A stretch of DNA of 64,000 nt from Melitaea cinxia (lineage: Eukaryota; Arthropoda; Insecta; Lepidoptera; Nymphalidae), in NCBI RefSeq assembly GCF_905220565.1, contig NC_059401.1, positions 6,783,001 to 6,847,000 of the forward strand, given 5' to 3'. Below are positions 34,387 to 47,469 of the stretch, one piece after another (positions within the stretch are counted from its first letter, which is position 1; each line of letters begins with the position of its first letter). Below the pieces are notes generated by a model. It was not told where the DNA came from and did no database searches. It worked only from the letters and a program-made list of their open reading frames with translations. The position numbers and the translations under genes are program-made.

Positions 34387-36769
34387 GATCCGATAATATA
34401 TTAAAAATGTCTTGAATAAAAAATCCTGGATTGACTATTTTTAATTATTTAAAAAAAATATTTTCTTTTTTAAGAATAATTAAAATAATTTTCACTTATT
34501 ATTATGTATTATGAATATAACAATTTGGGCGTTAAAGTTCGTTGATGATATTATTCCTAGTAATTAAATATACATTTAATTTTTTAACGCCTAAATTTAT
34601 TTGTAATAAACCAATATTATATCCCTTACACTCCGCTGCTTTCATTGTCGTTAATTTCTTTTGTCCTATAAATGTTAAAAATATAAAAGGATATTCTTGT
34701 CTTGAATCAAATCTTTAATCGTGTATTGAGTCTCTTTTCACACAAAAAATACAAATGATTTAAAAAAAGTTTAGTTTCGTTACGATAGTTCAATAACAGC
34801 CCGAACTCCCGAAACTATGGGCTTAAAATAAGTACTGATCAACAATTTATATTAATTTAATTGAGTGAGGGAAATAAAATACGAAATAATTAATTTGTAA
34901 AATTACTTCAGCTTAAAAATAGCGTCTGTGAAAGAGGTTAATTAATTTTCCTATATATACTTTCATCCCAATTTTAAACTTTTAAAGCTTGTTAATACAA
35001 ACATATTATAACCAATTGTTTGTTTTAGTTATTAATAAGCTGAGCACAAATTTGCATATTTTGTGTTCAAATGAAAAGAATACACCACATACACCGTTCT
35101 ACGCTTTCGTGGCGATATTTTCTCTTTTTCGTTTTCTTTTCTTTATACATACACTAAGGCGAATGAATGAAGGGCATCTCATTTTTATGCTAGAGTATAT
35201 TTTTGATAATATTGAATTAATGGAAAAATTGTTGTTTGTCCATTATGGACAAAGAGAAATATCAAAATATATCATCAAATAAGTATTTTAGAATAAGTTT
35301 TAGGTAAGTTAAAGACAAAACTATTAGGGACATTAAATCTGTGTATGACTCTTACTAGATCACATCGAAAATAAATCTTTGCCATCATACATGAATCTTT
35401 TCATCTTCACTAGCCCTTCTATTTTAAAAGCATTTTCCAGGCAGGCAAGATCCTGCAATACTAGTTTATTTAGTACATAGTTATATGGACGAAAAAAAAT
35501 CGTATGTATATCGGAACAGAGATTTGTATTTTTTGTATTAAATTTAAAAATATAACGGGGTGTCAAATGGGCCATATTTATATGAACAATAAAAAAAAAA
35601 CAAAAAGTAAATAAAAAGACGCTGGTGAATTTAACTTCTATATTTTTCGCAAGGTGCGCTCTACAAGTGCTCATACAAAAAACGCGTACTAAAAATGACG
35701 CTTAAAACTTTTCAAACTTACACTCAGGCTTCTTTGTCATGCGACCCTTAGTGAAAACGTCCTAGTCTTTCAACAAAATTCGCTTTAAGTTAAAATGGAA
35801 GAGGAGTTTTTTTATACGTATATATTTTAATTATTTTTATAAAATCAAGCTTACCCAAAAACAGATAATATAAAATTCGCCTGACAAAAATTAATGACAT
35901 CGATTTTGCCTTTAATTTTGAAAGTGGCTTCAAACTTGAATATATTTTAGTGTTATAAATTAATTAGATTGATGTTGTGAACATTACTCATTGTAGCTGC
36001 TTACTCAATTAGTACTGCTTCGCTCCTTGGAGACCATAAAATCTTTTAACAGTCCACTCAATTAGTTTTGTACTAATACTCTTAATATTTTTTTAAATAT
36101 ACAAAAAATATTTTATACTAAGTATAAACGTAACTGAAAAATACAACAAATAAAGTCACACACATTCAAATATAAAGAAAGAATACTGTGATAACTGTAA
36201 AAAAAAGTTGTAATTTGAAAATATTGCAAACGTATTTCCCTAAAACATAAGTGTTTGAATGTCTATCTATAAGTCATACGACCCTGTCATGAAAAATGTC
36301 GAATACATGAGCTCACTTAGCGTTTCGTGTATAGATTACAAAGAGTTTCAAATTTACAGATGGTGTTATATTCGTGACGCCAGATGCTACGTTCATCGAT
36401 AATAAAAACATTTCGGTGATTTACATTTTCATATTGAATCGAACAAAAGTGTAAACACTTTATGATGATCACATTAAGATGATCATATAGTTATTTACTT
36501 TAATTGTCTTACGATTTATCTAAAATTTTGGATAAAGATTGGCGGGTATTTCAAGAATAAAAGAAGATATTTCTTTAAAGCAACAAATTTTTGCATACCT
36601 ATTATAACTAGATTCTAATCATACTATAGAGAGTAAACATTTAAGTATAATATAACTTTTTTTAGGTTGTTTGGTCGTATCGTCTAGTTAGTTTGGAAAA
36701 TTTTGCATTATTTTAGTGATAAACATGTTTTTAGAGCGTTAGTGATCATAACTTTAATTAATTATACTC
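34387..36769. other. Unassigned AT-rich stretch
   Basis: Two frames of about 100 codons (34,989-35,282 plus; 35,360-35,674 minus) have AT-driven composition and no splice or promoter support. No repeat copies recognised. Confidence 0.45.
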
Positions 36770-36990
36770 CGCTCTAGTGTAGCGGTGCGAGTAGTCGGCT
36801 AAAACATTTTGGTTTGCGGGTTCAATTCCAGCTTTAATGAATATTTTTTATTCGTGCAAATATTTCTTCCTGGTTCCCGGTCGGATGTCTGTCCTTGTAG
36901 GCCCCACCGTGCCTCGGGGAGCACGTTAAGCCGTCGGTCCCGGATGTTATCATAAATATCTGATAGCGATCGATACTTATTCGCCTTATA
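36770..36990 (+). repeat. tRNA-derived SINE, forward copy
   Basis: A tRNA-like head (CTCTAGTGTAGCGGTGCGAG, GCGGGTTCAATTCCAGC as B box) is followed by GTCTGTCCTTGTAGGCCCCA, CCGTGCCTCGGGGAGCACGT, TAAGCCGTCGGTCCCGGATG and TGATAGCGATCG. This order is known from lepidopteran SINEs; the reverse copy is at 23,005-23,170. Confidence 0.8.
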
Positions 36991-37052
36991 GTTAGTAATT
37001 ATAATTTTATAATTTACTTGGTTTGATTATAAGTACAACTCTTATTTCTAAG

Positions 37053-37110
37053 AAACTAGTTGTGCACCGCGGCTTCTTCCGCGGTAATTTGAGGAAGAAA
37101 CGTACCAAAT
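37053..37110 (+). repeat. SINE-like start fragment
   Basis: ACTAGTTGTGCACCGCGGCT followed by TCTTCCGCGGTAATTT, the CTAG...CGCGGCTTC start motif of the short repeats. Confidence 0.5.
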
Positions 37111-37863
37111 TGATTTGAAGCTATTGCTGTGCAACCCGGGCAACTTGCACCTTGTTTCTCAAGAAATTGGAATATACCAAGAATTGGAATATTTGTAGTA
37201 TACCTGCACTTATTTTATTATTGGTGTAAGTATAAACCTCAATAGGTGCAAAATATGCAACAGTCAAATCTGTGGTGCAAAAACCGGGAATGTAGTCCAT
37301 TGCAAGAAATAAAAGGCTAAAGCAAAAGGGACAAGTTATGTGTATAAAGTATAAAAGAGAGTCAATATGTGGATTCATTCAAGCGCAACGTCAGCGGCGC
37401 CCAAGTGTAAGCGTGCGATTTATTATTAATAATAATAATATTCATGTTGTAGTTGCCACCGCAGTAAGGTAAATATCGCGATTAACGCAAGTTTATATTG
37501 TACCACTTACGTGGACTTGCCCATAAGTTATGGTTTTATTAATATCGTACGCAACTATGCATATTCATATGTTTGACGCACCAATTTATATTATAATTTT
37601 ATATTTTGTTGAAAACTTAACGCATACATATCCAACCAAGATTATGATTATGTATTATGATTTATATTATATTATAATTTGTGGGATTTTAAATGCGCCA
37701 CTGACTCATGTTAGTAGATGTATGACACAATGAAACGTAAATAAATCTAAGTTACGAAATGATACGATGCCAACGGGAGGATTACTAAACTTATATTACG
37801 AGTTATTTGTAACAATCGCAACTTATAGAATTATGCTTTGTGCATTTTTATTTTTAGTATTCA
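37111..37863. other. Unassigned stretch
   Basis: No recognised feature; frames at 37,121-37,378 (minus) and 37,530-37,733 (plus) are unsupported. Confidence 0.45.
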
Positions 37864-37925
37864 CTCATCATCATCCCTGTAGCCTATCGCAGTCCACTGC
37901 TGGATATAGACCTCTCCAAGCTCGC
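37864..37925 (-). repeat. RTE 3' tail fragment, reverse
   Basis: TCATCATCATCCCTGTAGCC, TATCGCAGTCCACTGCTGGA and TATAGACCTCTCC. Confidence 0.65.
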
Positions 37926-39958
37926 GACATTAGACATTTTTGTTTCAGTTTGAATATGTTTTTTAGATTTTATTACAGTATTTTTAAATAATTAATGTTT
38001 AAGGTATTACATACTATATTTTTTAAATGAAAAGTAACACTTTTATCGGTAGCATATTCACAAAATACTCACAAATGTAGTATATTAATTTAATGTTTAA
38101 GCAATAAATGAACAATCCACACAAATTGAATCTAACGGGATAACGGGATATTGGAAACAATATTTTAAAGTACGCAAATGATTAAGATCAGCGAACGTTG
38201 AACCCACCAGTGCACATTTTCGTGGAATACCTATTTTTTTAGCATTTAATTAAAACGAGTTGGCTCTCTTTAACGTGATGAGAATTGAAATAAAAAGTTA
38301 TAACACTTCTAGATAAAGATTTCAACAGCACTACGACAATATTCCTCTGTACAAAAATAGATGCAGTGTCAGAAGGAAAGTCACGTTTACTCTATGGTTT
38401 CTGTTCCAACTTGAACGTATTCACATTATAACAAATAACATGGCGACACATGCTTGCTTCGAAATTAGTTTTTGCTAGTTTCCTCGTATTCAACGATTGA
38501 TAAGGCTGCTTTAATAAAATAATGTTACTATTGTGTAATGTGTCTTACATTATTCTGTAAAATTAAATAAAAAAGGAAACGTGTAAATAAATAATCGTAA
38601 ATTAATCATGTCGTATAAAAAATATTTTAATAGTGTATACCTTTATATTTAAATACATGCAAATACATGCATACAATACATTAAATTAAAGAAGCCTTTG
38701 CTTTCGCTAGCTAATGTGTAATCATCTGTATAGAATATGTATGTATTTACTTATATATTGTAGTCAGTATGTATATGTTTGTGTATATGTACAAGTATAT
38801 TTTTGTATTTTTTTATGTATCTTTATATGTATTTGTTAGTATGTAGTATATTATATTTTTAAATATATATAAATCTTACTATCTATTATTTATTATTTTT
38901 TTGTTGTTTTTTATTTTTCTTCTTAATAAATACTTACACTCTTTGCCTTGCTATATGAAACACTTACTCATGACCATGGGTTGACTGGAAGAAATCTCTT
39001 TTAGAGATAAGTCCACCTTTGCCATAAACCTTACTATTATTTTATGTTTCTATGTATTTTTGAGTGTAATAAATAATATATACATGTAAAATATACTATA
39101 TATAACTATACTGTACATATGCAACTGCTTTTTCTTTTGATAGAATGATACAATACTTTTTAACAAATTCTGCTGTTCAAATTTTTTACACATCTTTAAT
39201 ACTAATGATAGTTAAACAATGACCTTAAAGAAAATAATCCTCATAAGAGAATTGCCCGTCGTTTTCTAATTCGATGAACGTATCCGTGAAACACAAAATG
39301 CACTTAATTACTAAATCCATTAGTTTCGATAGTCTAACCGCCGTCTGATGACCGTCCTAGAAACAATAATTATTATCGATTGAATGCGACATTTCAGCCT
39401 GCACCGAGCAGATATGCTTATCACGAGAATAGTTGAACCGCGGATAGGGATATAATTTACAAGCTCAACGCCATAACCTCATCAATGAAAGTCAAATTAC
39501 TATTGTTGTGTAAGCAAAGCTAACTGCGCAGCGTTGCTCCATGTTCGGATTCATCATTATAGTTTTTTGAGTCGTAATATAACAATTCTTAACATATATT
39601 TTAATTACTTTAAAATATTTATTTAAAAATATTTTTCGTCGCTGTTCCTGCATTTTTTGCTTCTATGCAAGGTCTATCAAGGGTATATGTTCTTACATTT
39701 TAAAATAGAATTCAGTCTAAATTACAAATGCTACAGATGCAATAGAAGACTGGAAGTTAAGGTGTCCTAATGGCGACTTCCTGAAGGTTTACAAAACAAA
39801 CATTTTGGAATATCCCAATAGTTCACAATACTCATATAAATTTGTCGCTAAATGTCTTCTTTCTAGCTATGTCAAATAAAAATTCAGGTCATATTTGTCA
39901 CACAATGCAGTCAAAAAAACCTTGAGATACTTTTAGACAATTAAAGTTTCAGAATTGC
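37926..39958. other. Unassigned AT-rich stretch
   Basis: No gene or confident repeat recognised in about 2 kb. Confidence 0.5.
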
Positions 39959-40215
39959 TGTTGGTCTCCGGTTGGGATCTTTACTGTGCTTTGAACACAG
40001 ATTTGCCCGTGTAGAAGGCAAGTGGACTCTTTCGGACTACATAGCTTTTCCTGCAACAAGAGTTCAGGAAGGTTTTCTCGCCACGGTTCGCTAAATGATA
40101 CCATAAAAAGAGCTCTTGCCACCATCGACGTTCCTGCTCTTCTCGAGCCTACTGGAATTAATCTCGATGATGGCAAGAGACCTAATGGATCGACGTTGGT
40201 TCGGATGGATGGTCG
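39959..40215 (+). pseudogene. Fragment of a transposon-encoded protein (Cys-rich motif plus nuclease-like motif)
   Basis: The frame around 40,000-40,205 reads ICPCRRQVDSFGLHSFSC, then GRFSRHGSLNDTIKRALATI and VPALLEPTGINLDDGKRPNG. I recall closely similar ORFs (CPCG...VD..G.H.LSC...DGKRPDG) recurring in insect and cnidarian genomes as repeat-encoded proteins; the D-G-K-R-P-D-G core resembles a restriction-endonuclease-like fold. Upstream, VGLRLGSLLCFEH lies in another frame, so a frameshift separates the parts. After RPNGSTLVR the homologous WD...DT part is missing. It is a dead fragment. Confidence 0.65.
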
Positions 40216-40856
40216 TTATGTTGTGAATTATAATATTCCAAGAAATATGTTAATTTTTTTAATTAATCAAATTAACTCTTCGAAATCATTTATTTTTAAA
40301 ATTAGGTATAAAATATTTCGTATATAACTATCGAGTTTCGTATTAACTTATCGAGTTGAAGTTCAAACTTAAAAAAAAAACACTTATTGTTTGAGTAAAA
40401 TAACCGATTGTTTGAATAAAAACATTTTTTGCTTTTTTATGAGAAAGTTCGGGTTAACATCACAATATTATCAAGAAATAATTTATTCAACTGTCTTGAA
40501 TTAAGGAGCATGTTTTGCATAGTGTTGTATATACGTTAGCGTTTTAAAACATACAAACCAGGTACGTTCTTGTGTCACATGAAAGCGATTAAAGCATTAT
40601 AAATTTTCTGACTAAATAAAAACTTTGTAGAAATTTTTTCAATTAATACAAGAGTATATCAAAAGACTAGCGAAACCTCGTACGAGATATTCTACAAGAA
40701 ATTTTCAAAAGAGTAATTAATCTCGAAACAACTTGACAGGGCTTTATTCGTTTGTTTTTTTTAATAACTTTAAATCAACCTTTGTCAACTCTTGCACGGT
40801 TGTCAACAATTAAACGAAAGTTTGCTTGCCATAATATAGTGCATAATTGCGTATAT
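40216..40856. other. Unassigned AT-rich stretch
   Basis: Nothing recognised. Confidence 0.5.
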
Positions 40857-41044
40857 TCGCAAACGAAAAAAAAAAAAACGAACTTTAATAGTATTGACAA
40901 GTACAGGAGAAAAAAAAATTCGGTTAAATACGCGTAATAAGAGATAAAAAGTACTCGTCAGATCTCCATCAAATTTTAATGAGACCACATGTTAGCATTA
41001 GCATTCGTTTAAAAAAGAATAATGAAATTGAAATACCCAGTAAT
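40857..41044 (-). repeat. AACCGACTTC-family repeat, copy 6 (partial, decayed)
   Basis: Begins TTCGCAAACGAAAAAA with ACGAACTTTAATAGTATTGA, and continues AGATCTCCATCAAATTTTAA; it breaks off where copy 7 begins. Confidence 0.55.
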
Positions 41045-41492
41045 AATTATGTTTGCTCGCAAACGAAAAAAAATACCAACTTCAAATACATCGACAAGTA
41101 ATACAACATTATTAGAGGTACCTCAAAGTACTCATTTCAATCAAATTTAAATGGGACCACACGAAGCACCAAACTTTTGAATAAAAAAGGAATCATCAAA
41201 ATTCAACGCAGGTCGACGAAAAATTAGTTAAGTAAATAGGTATCATTAGAGATAACTCAAAAAGAGCTTGTTAGGTCTAAATGAAATAAATGAGACTACA
41301 CGAGAAGCACCGCCTTTTGATTAAAATAAAAATCATCGAAATCGGTCCACAAAGTAAAAAGTTATGAGATAACATATTAAAAATTAGTCAAATGGAGAAC
41401 TTTCTCTTTTTTAAGTCGGTTAAAAAGTTAAGAAATAACACACAAAAATGCAGTCAAATTGAAAACCTTCTCCTTTTTTTGAAGTCGGTTAA
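41045..41492 (-). repeat. AACCGACTTC-family repeat, copy 7
   Basis: From TATGTTTGCTCGCAAACG and ACATCGACAAGTAATACAAC to TTTTTAAGTCGGTTAAAAAG, with a second end TTTGAAGTCGGTTAA at about 41,478-41,492, so the terminal part is duplicated. Confidence 0.65.
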
Positions 41493-41620
41493 CATAATAA
41501 ATGATTTCGATGTATAAAAAATATATTTTGTGCTACTTACCATATTTTGTCTATCTTTGTCAAGACATAAAGTCAACGAGTCGCACCCACTGAATTCTTC
41601 GTGAGAGAAATCTAAAGGTA

Positions 41621-41920
41621 CAAATAAATAAAATTGAAGTATCTGTTTGTAATAACAGCTTTTTACTAAATGCATATGGTTGTATACACGGTACATAAAC
41701 AAAAATTGCATTTTTTACAATTTTTGTCTGTTTGTTCCGGCTAATCTCTGAAACGGCTGGACCGATTTTGACGGGACTTTTACTGGCTGATAGCTTATGT
41801 AATATGGAGTAACATAGGCTACTTATATGCTTTATTTAAAAAAATGTTTATATTGTAACTCTGTGAACTGAACAATAATTATTTTTAAATTCCACGCGGA
41901 CGAAGTCTCGGACATAGCTG
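41621..41920 (+). repeat. SINE-like repeat 'CTGAAACGGCTGGACC', copy 2
   Basis: Longer copy of the element at 14,371-14,600; the shorter one lacks the middle (GCTTATGTAATATGGAGTAA onward). Ends CGCGGACGAAGTCTCGGACA. Confidence 0.75.
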
Positions 41921-43336
41921 CTAATATATAAATAAATATTGTATATACGTATGATTTCAAATTATTAAGGAACTAAGTAAGAAATGTTTGTCCTATAATT
42001 TGTTACGAATTTATGGGATTTTATGCTTATATATAAAGTTTTATTAACTAACAAACGTTCGTGTTCATCACAATAAACATTGCCAAATAACTTGAAATCT
42101 GCCTACGTACCAGTTTGTTTATCGAGATAAATAGTACCAAATAACCAGTGACATTTTTTAAAATTATTATTAATTATTATTTGTCCACTTATTATTTTTA
42201 CTTATTTTACATAATTTGTTTTATTGCAAAATATTCTTATATTATGAGATTTATTATATTTAAGTATCTGCTCACCAACTCACTCAAAAAAAAAAATCAC
42301 AATGAAAACAGTCATTTTACCTACAAAACGTGTACCATCTAATTATAGTGTAAATACTAATACTAACAGTGATAACAATTTGCCATTAACACTCTCTTCA
42401 AGCATTGTTACATTTCCGTCACCTTTAATTATATTCTTTTTATAGTTTATGAACTTCCTTATAGTAAAGAATCGAATAGTTTATATGAAAACAAAGTTAC
42501 CGAATAATAACTAATGTCAATTATTAAATTGATTTCAATTTTACGAGAATCATGTTGACAATTACCTAATGAGTTCCTACTCAACCTTTGCAACCCCAGT
42601 ATCTTAATATCTCTCCTTTATCTTCAATGCTACAAGTATAACTTCTTTCACTATTGCTATTCACTACCTCAGTTAAATTTAAAAATTAAATATTTAGATT
42701 TTAAGAACAAATATTTGTTGCCAGATGCCGTAAATAAAACCAAAGTAGAAAATATATTTTCCAATATTTTTGTTTACTGCCGGAACTTTCTCGTATTTTA
42801 AATAAAGAAAATTACAATGTATTTGGTTTAGATACAATTTGTTACAGTGGAGTCAGAAGAAAAAAAAGTATTTTTTTAATATATGTCATATAAAATTTGG
42901 TTTTTTTACGTGAAAAATGCCTGCAACTGTAATTTGATTTTCCTTTTTTTGTACCGTAGTTTGGCAATTTACACAAATACTACTTATTTACTCATTTATT
43001 GCTTGTCACTACAAAACTAATGGTCTAAAAGTATAGATTGATTTTTAATTATTTCAAAAATTATGTGCTTTTATACAGTGTTCTGTCCAGCACTTAGGTG
43101 AAAAATAAAATTTTAAAGTATCAAGTAGGTAGTCAAATTTTAAAAATGACTGTCATACAGATCTTCGTCCCCTATTTCACCCCCTTGGAGGTAAAACATA
43201 TAAACCCTCCCTTGGTGAGTGTCTAATATTAATATTTTACAGTCAACTGTATTATCAGTCGGCGGGTGAGGAATCAGTCATTCAGTCAGGAGGTCAGCCA
43301 GCCAGTCAGCCAGTCAGTCAGTCAGTCAGTCAGTCA

Positions 43337-43616
43337 GTCGGTCGGTCGGTCGGTCGGTTGGTCGGTCGGTCGGTCGGTCGGTCGGTCGGTCGGTCGGTCG
43401 GTCGGTCGGTCGGTCGGTCGGTCGGTCGGTCGGTCGGTCGGTCGGTCGGTCGGTCGGTCGGTCGGTCGGTCGGTCGGTCGGTCGGTCGGTCGGTCGGTCG
43501 GTCGGTCGGTCGGTCGGTCGGTCGGTCGGTCGGTCGGTCGGTCGGTCGGTCGGTCGGTCGGTCGGTCGGTCGGTCGGTCGGTCGGTCGGTCGGTCGGTCG
43601 GTCGGTCGGTCGGTCG
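43337..43616 (+). repeat. GTCG tetranucleotide array, left (70 units)
   Basis: 280 bp of GTCG with one GTTG variant near its left end, preceded by GTCA units from about 43,309. Because the period is 4, all three plus frames spell SVGR-type and minus frames RPTD-type repeats. These are not proteins. Confidence 0.98.
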
Positions 43617-43798
43617 GTTGTAAAAGTATTTGGAAATGATTTCTATCGAATTGTCACTCGTATAAATAAAAACCAAATTAAGTTCAAACTTTACTTAAAA
43701 TAAAGTTAATTACTTATAAGCAAGAGAGTTGTTTTTTTAGCCGCTAGTTATATAAAGATTTTTTTAATGCAGAAAGCAACTTTAATTTGAGAATCTTA

Positions 43799-44085
43799 AT
43801 CATATCTTTTTAACGGAGTTCCAATAAAGGAGGGTCTCAATTCGATTGTTTTCTTTATGTATGTTACCTCAGAACTTTTGACTGCGTGTACCGATTTCAA
43901 TGTTTTTTTTTTTTATCGAAAGGTGGCGGATGTCATGTGATTCCATTTAAATTTAATTGAGATCCTACAAGTGTTTTTCGAGTTATATCTAATAATGCCT
44001 ATTTACTTGACTGTTTTTTCGTCGACCTACAGTGTACACCGCATAACCAATATACCGATTTTAATGATTCTTGTTGTAATGAAAA
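43799..44085 (+). repeat. AACCGACTTC-family repeat, copy 8a (truncated by the duplication junction)
   Basis: TAACGGAGTTCCAATAAAGG onward; cut at the junction where the right duplicate begins, whereas the same copy continues to its natural end at 47,922. Confidence 0.8.
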
Positions 44086-45069
44086 AATACTAATACTAAC
44101 AGTGATAACAATTTGCCATTAACACTCTCTTCAAGCATTGTTACATTTCCGTCACCTTTAATTATATTCTTTTTATAGTTTATGAACTTCCTTATAGTAA
44201 AGAATCGAATAGTTTATATGAAAACAAAGTTACCGAATAATAACTAATGTCAATTATTAAATTGATTTCAATTTTACGAGAATCATGTTGACAATTACCT
44301 AATGAGTTCCTACTCAACCTTTGCAACCCCAGTATCTTAATATCTCTCCTTTATCTTCAATGCTACAAGTATAACTTCTTTCACTATTGCTATTCACTAC
44401 CTCAGTTAAATTTAAAAATTAAATATTTAGATTTTAAGAACAAATATTTGTTGCCAGATGCCGTAAATAAAACCAAAGTAGAAAATATATTTTCCAATAT
44501 TTTTGTTTACTGCCGGAACTTTCTCGTATTTTAAATAAAGAAAATTACAATGTATTTGGTTTAGATACAATTTGTTACAGTGGAGTCAGAAGAAAAAAAA
44601 GTATTTTTTTAATATATGTCATATAAAATTTGGTTTTTTTACGTGAAAAATGCCTGCAACTGTAATTTGATTTTCCTTTTTTTGTACCGTAGTTTGGCAA
44701 TTTACACAAATACTACTTATTTACTCATTTATTGCTTGTCACTACAAAACTAATGGTCTAAAAGTATAGATTGATTTTTAATTATTTCAAAAATTATGTG
44801 CTTTTATACAGTGTTCTGTCCAGCACTTAGGTGAAAAATAAAATTTTAAAGTATCAAGTAGGTAGTCAAATTTTAAAAATGACTGTCATACAGATCTTCG
44901 TCCCCTATTTCACCCCCTTGGAGGTAAAACATATAAACCCTCCCTTGGTGAGTGTCTAATATTAATATTTTACAGTCAACTGTATTATCAGTCGGCGGGT
45001 GAGGAATCAGTCATTCAGTCAGGAGGTCAGCCAGCCAGTCAGCCAGTCAGTCAGTCAGTCAGTCAGTCA

Positions 45070-45477
45070 GTCGGTCGGTCGGTCGGTCGGTCGGTCGGTC
45101 GGTCGGTCGGTCGGTCGGTCGGTCGGTCGGTCGGTCGGTCGGTCGGTCGGTCGGTCGGTCGGTCGGTCGGTCGGTCGGTCGGTCGGTCGGTCGGTCGGTC
45201 GGTCGGTCGGTCGGTCGGTCGGTCGGTCGGTCGGTCGGTCGGTCGGTCGGTCGGTCGGTCGGTCGGTCGGTCGGTCGGTCGGTCGGTCGGTCGGTCGGTC
45301 GGTCGGTCGGTCGGTCGGTCGGTCGGTCGGTCGGTCGGTCGGTCGGTCGGTCGGTCGGTCGGTCGGTCGGTCGGTCGGTCGGTCGGTCGGTCGGTCGGTC
45401 GGTCGGTCGGTCGGTCGGTCGGTCGGTCGGTCGGTCGGTCGGTCGGTCGGTCGGTCGGTCGGTCGGTCGGTCGGTCG
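45070..45477 (+). repeat. GTCG tetranucleotide array, right (102 units)
   Basis: 408 bp of uninterrupted GTCG, flanked by GTCA units on the left and by four GTCT units then GTCA/GCCA/GACA variants (to about 45,533) on the right. Confidence 0.98.
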
Positions 45478-45537
45478 GTCTGTCTGTCTGTCTGTCAGTC
45501 AGCCAGCTATTCAGCCAGTCAGACAGTAAGTCAGTGT

Positions 45538-47288
45538 AAAAGGACAGGTTATTTTATAGTTAAAGATAGATAATTCAACAACTAACTAACTACTTATACA
45601 TGATTCTTTAATCTAAGGTAGATTAGAAAATTGTTTACTAAAATATAATGGAAACGAAATAAAAGAAGAAGATTACATCGTGAACCGACTACTGCAATTC
45701 TAGCTAATTGTAGCTTTATACCGTATGGTACTATCATAAACATTGCAGTGTAGATGTCTATGGCTTCTTTTTCGCTACAATTAATTGTTTCAACAGTCTT
45801 TAGTAAGGTTTCAGTCTTAAGCGTAGATCGGTAAAATAACGAATATAGTAATTGTTGTCGTTAGTCTATGGTCATATACTCCTAGAAATAGACAGGAAGT
45901 TGATCTTCAATACTAGAGATCACAAAGCGCATGTAGCAAGGACAATCTTTAGTACTATATACGTTATACTATTTCTACTACTGAGATTCTTCTAGAGATT
46001 GTACTAAGTTACCTAACGAATGGTATTTATTAATAAAGACCAACGGCCCGCTAATGTTCTGTTTTATATTATACTATTTGTTACACTAAAACACAAATTG
46101 TGTTTCTCAAACTCAAAGAAAAAGACTAGTAAGATCAAGAAGGTCTTCGAATAACCTAATTACTATAATTCATTTAACAAGACGTCTGCTAAGTACTATA
46201 AGAGACTAATGAGTATAATGTGGTCTGCAATTGTATACCTAGTAATTTCCGATTTGCCCTTTTATACTATATTAGCTGATCCGGCGTATTTCGTGCTAAG
46301 TACAACGGTACGTGAGTTTTAAATTATATGTAATTGGTTTCCTTTTTTTAACAAATGCCTACCAATATGAAGGTCACGTTTAATAAAACTATTACTATTT
46401 ACTTTATATCTAATACTATAACTATTTACTTTTCAATTTTTAATTTATAATTTATTTATTTTTAATTTATTTTTTAATTTATTTGAAAATACCTTTAAAT
46501 TTAAAAATAAGTAATTTTAACATTCGAATTTTCTTGTAGCAACATCGAGATAGTGTGACAGATATCCAAATTTCTAAAACTCTACTTTATCAACGTTGGT
46601 ATTGATAATGGTCTTTCATTATTTGGTTTGTATAAGTTAGACAACTAATGATTGCAGTTAGAAAAATTTTGCATTCTTTAAACATAATGTTTAATTGTTG
46701 TTCCATGTTCTTGTTACGAGTAACAATTAAAAAAGAGAGAAAAAAAACAGCGCAATGCTGCTTTCATTCCGTACAAAGGGTTTCAATTTGTTTTTGTTAT
46801 TCTATTCTTATAAAGTATAATATTTGTGGGCTTTTAGTCCTTCCTTCAAGTGCTCTTAGACACTGACGTACATTAAAAAGGCATAGCATTATTTATAACA
46901 TGATGTTTCTTAAAAACGAAAAAAAAGAATAATAAAATCTATAACTTCAAATTATAAGGCTAATAAATACTGTTTGTTTAATACATTTTCTTAAGAAAAT
47001 TTTTTTCCTAAAATAACGTACTTATTTTTTCATAGTCTATTGGTGCTTTTCACAATTTTTTCAATAGAGTGAATAAAAGTTAACCTGTACAAAAGAAAAC
47101 GATTGCAGTTCCAGAGATTGTGAAATATAAAGCGCATATTATTTCCGTACCTTTGTTCGAAGTTATAGTTTTGTATTTCTATAAGCGATCCAATTTAAAA
47201 CATTCATTAACTTGTGTAATAAAACATAATTGAATATTAAGTAAATGATTTAGTTAAAGTTAATAAAATATATCGTGATTTTTATTTT
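45538..47288. other. Segment present only in the right duplicate
   Basis: AT-rich, no gene. 46,271-46,330 looks like a SINE-like start (TAGCTGATCCGGCGTATTTC). The 72-codon frame at 46,648-46,866 is unsupported. Confidence 0.6.
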
Positions 47289-47469
47289 TTGTAAAAGTAT
47301 TTGGAAATGATTTCTATCGAATTGTCACTCGTATAAATAAAAACCAAATTAAGTTCAAACTTTACTTAAAATAAAGTTAATTACTTATAAGCAAGAGAGT
47401 TGTTTTTTTAGCCGCTAGTTATATAAAGATTTTTTTAATGCAGAAAGCAACTTTAATTTGAGAATCTTA

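Larger units (their letters stand above)
42352..44085 (+). repeat. Tandem segmental duplication, left copy
   Basis: 42352-43336 equals 44085-45069 with constant offset 1733 and no difference seen by eye. After the GTCG array, 43618-44085 equals 47289-47756 (offset 3671). Compared with the right copy, the left one lacks the 45,478-47,288 segment and part of the array. The junction with the right copy at about 44,081-44,090 shows only an A-run as shared sequence. Confidence 0.95.

Noticed and set aside
34989..35674. Two ~100-codon ORFs as small genes
   Set aside because: Composition is dominated by F, I, L, Y, N and K as expected from AT-rich DNA, with no splice sites, TATA box or GC rise.
43266..45529. 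Long ORFs of SVGR and RPTD repeats (up to 176 codons)
   Set aside because: They are translations of the GTCG microsatellite, open in many frames because the unit has no stop. There is no promoter, splice context or non-repeat domain.
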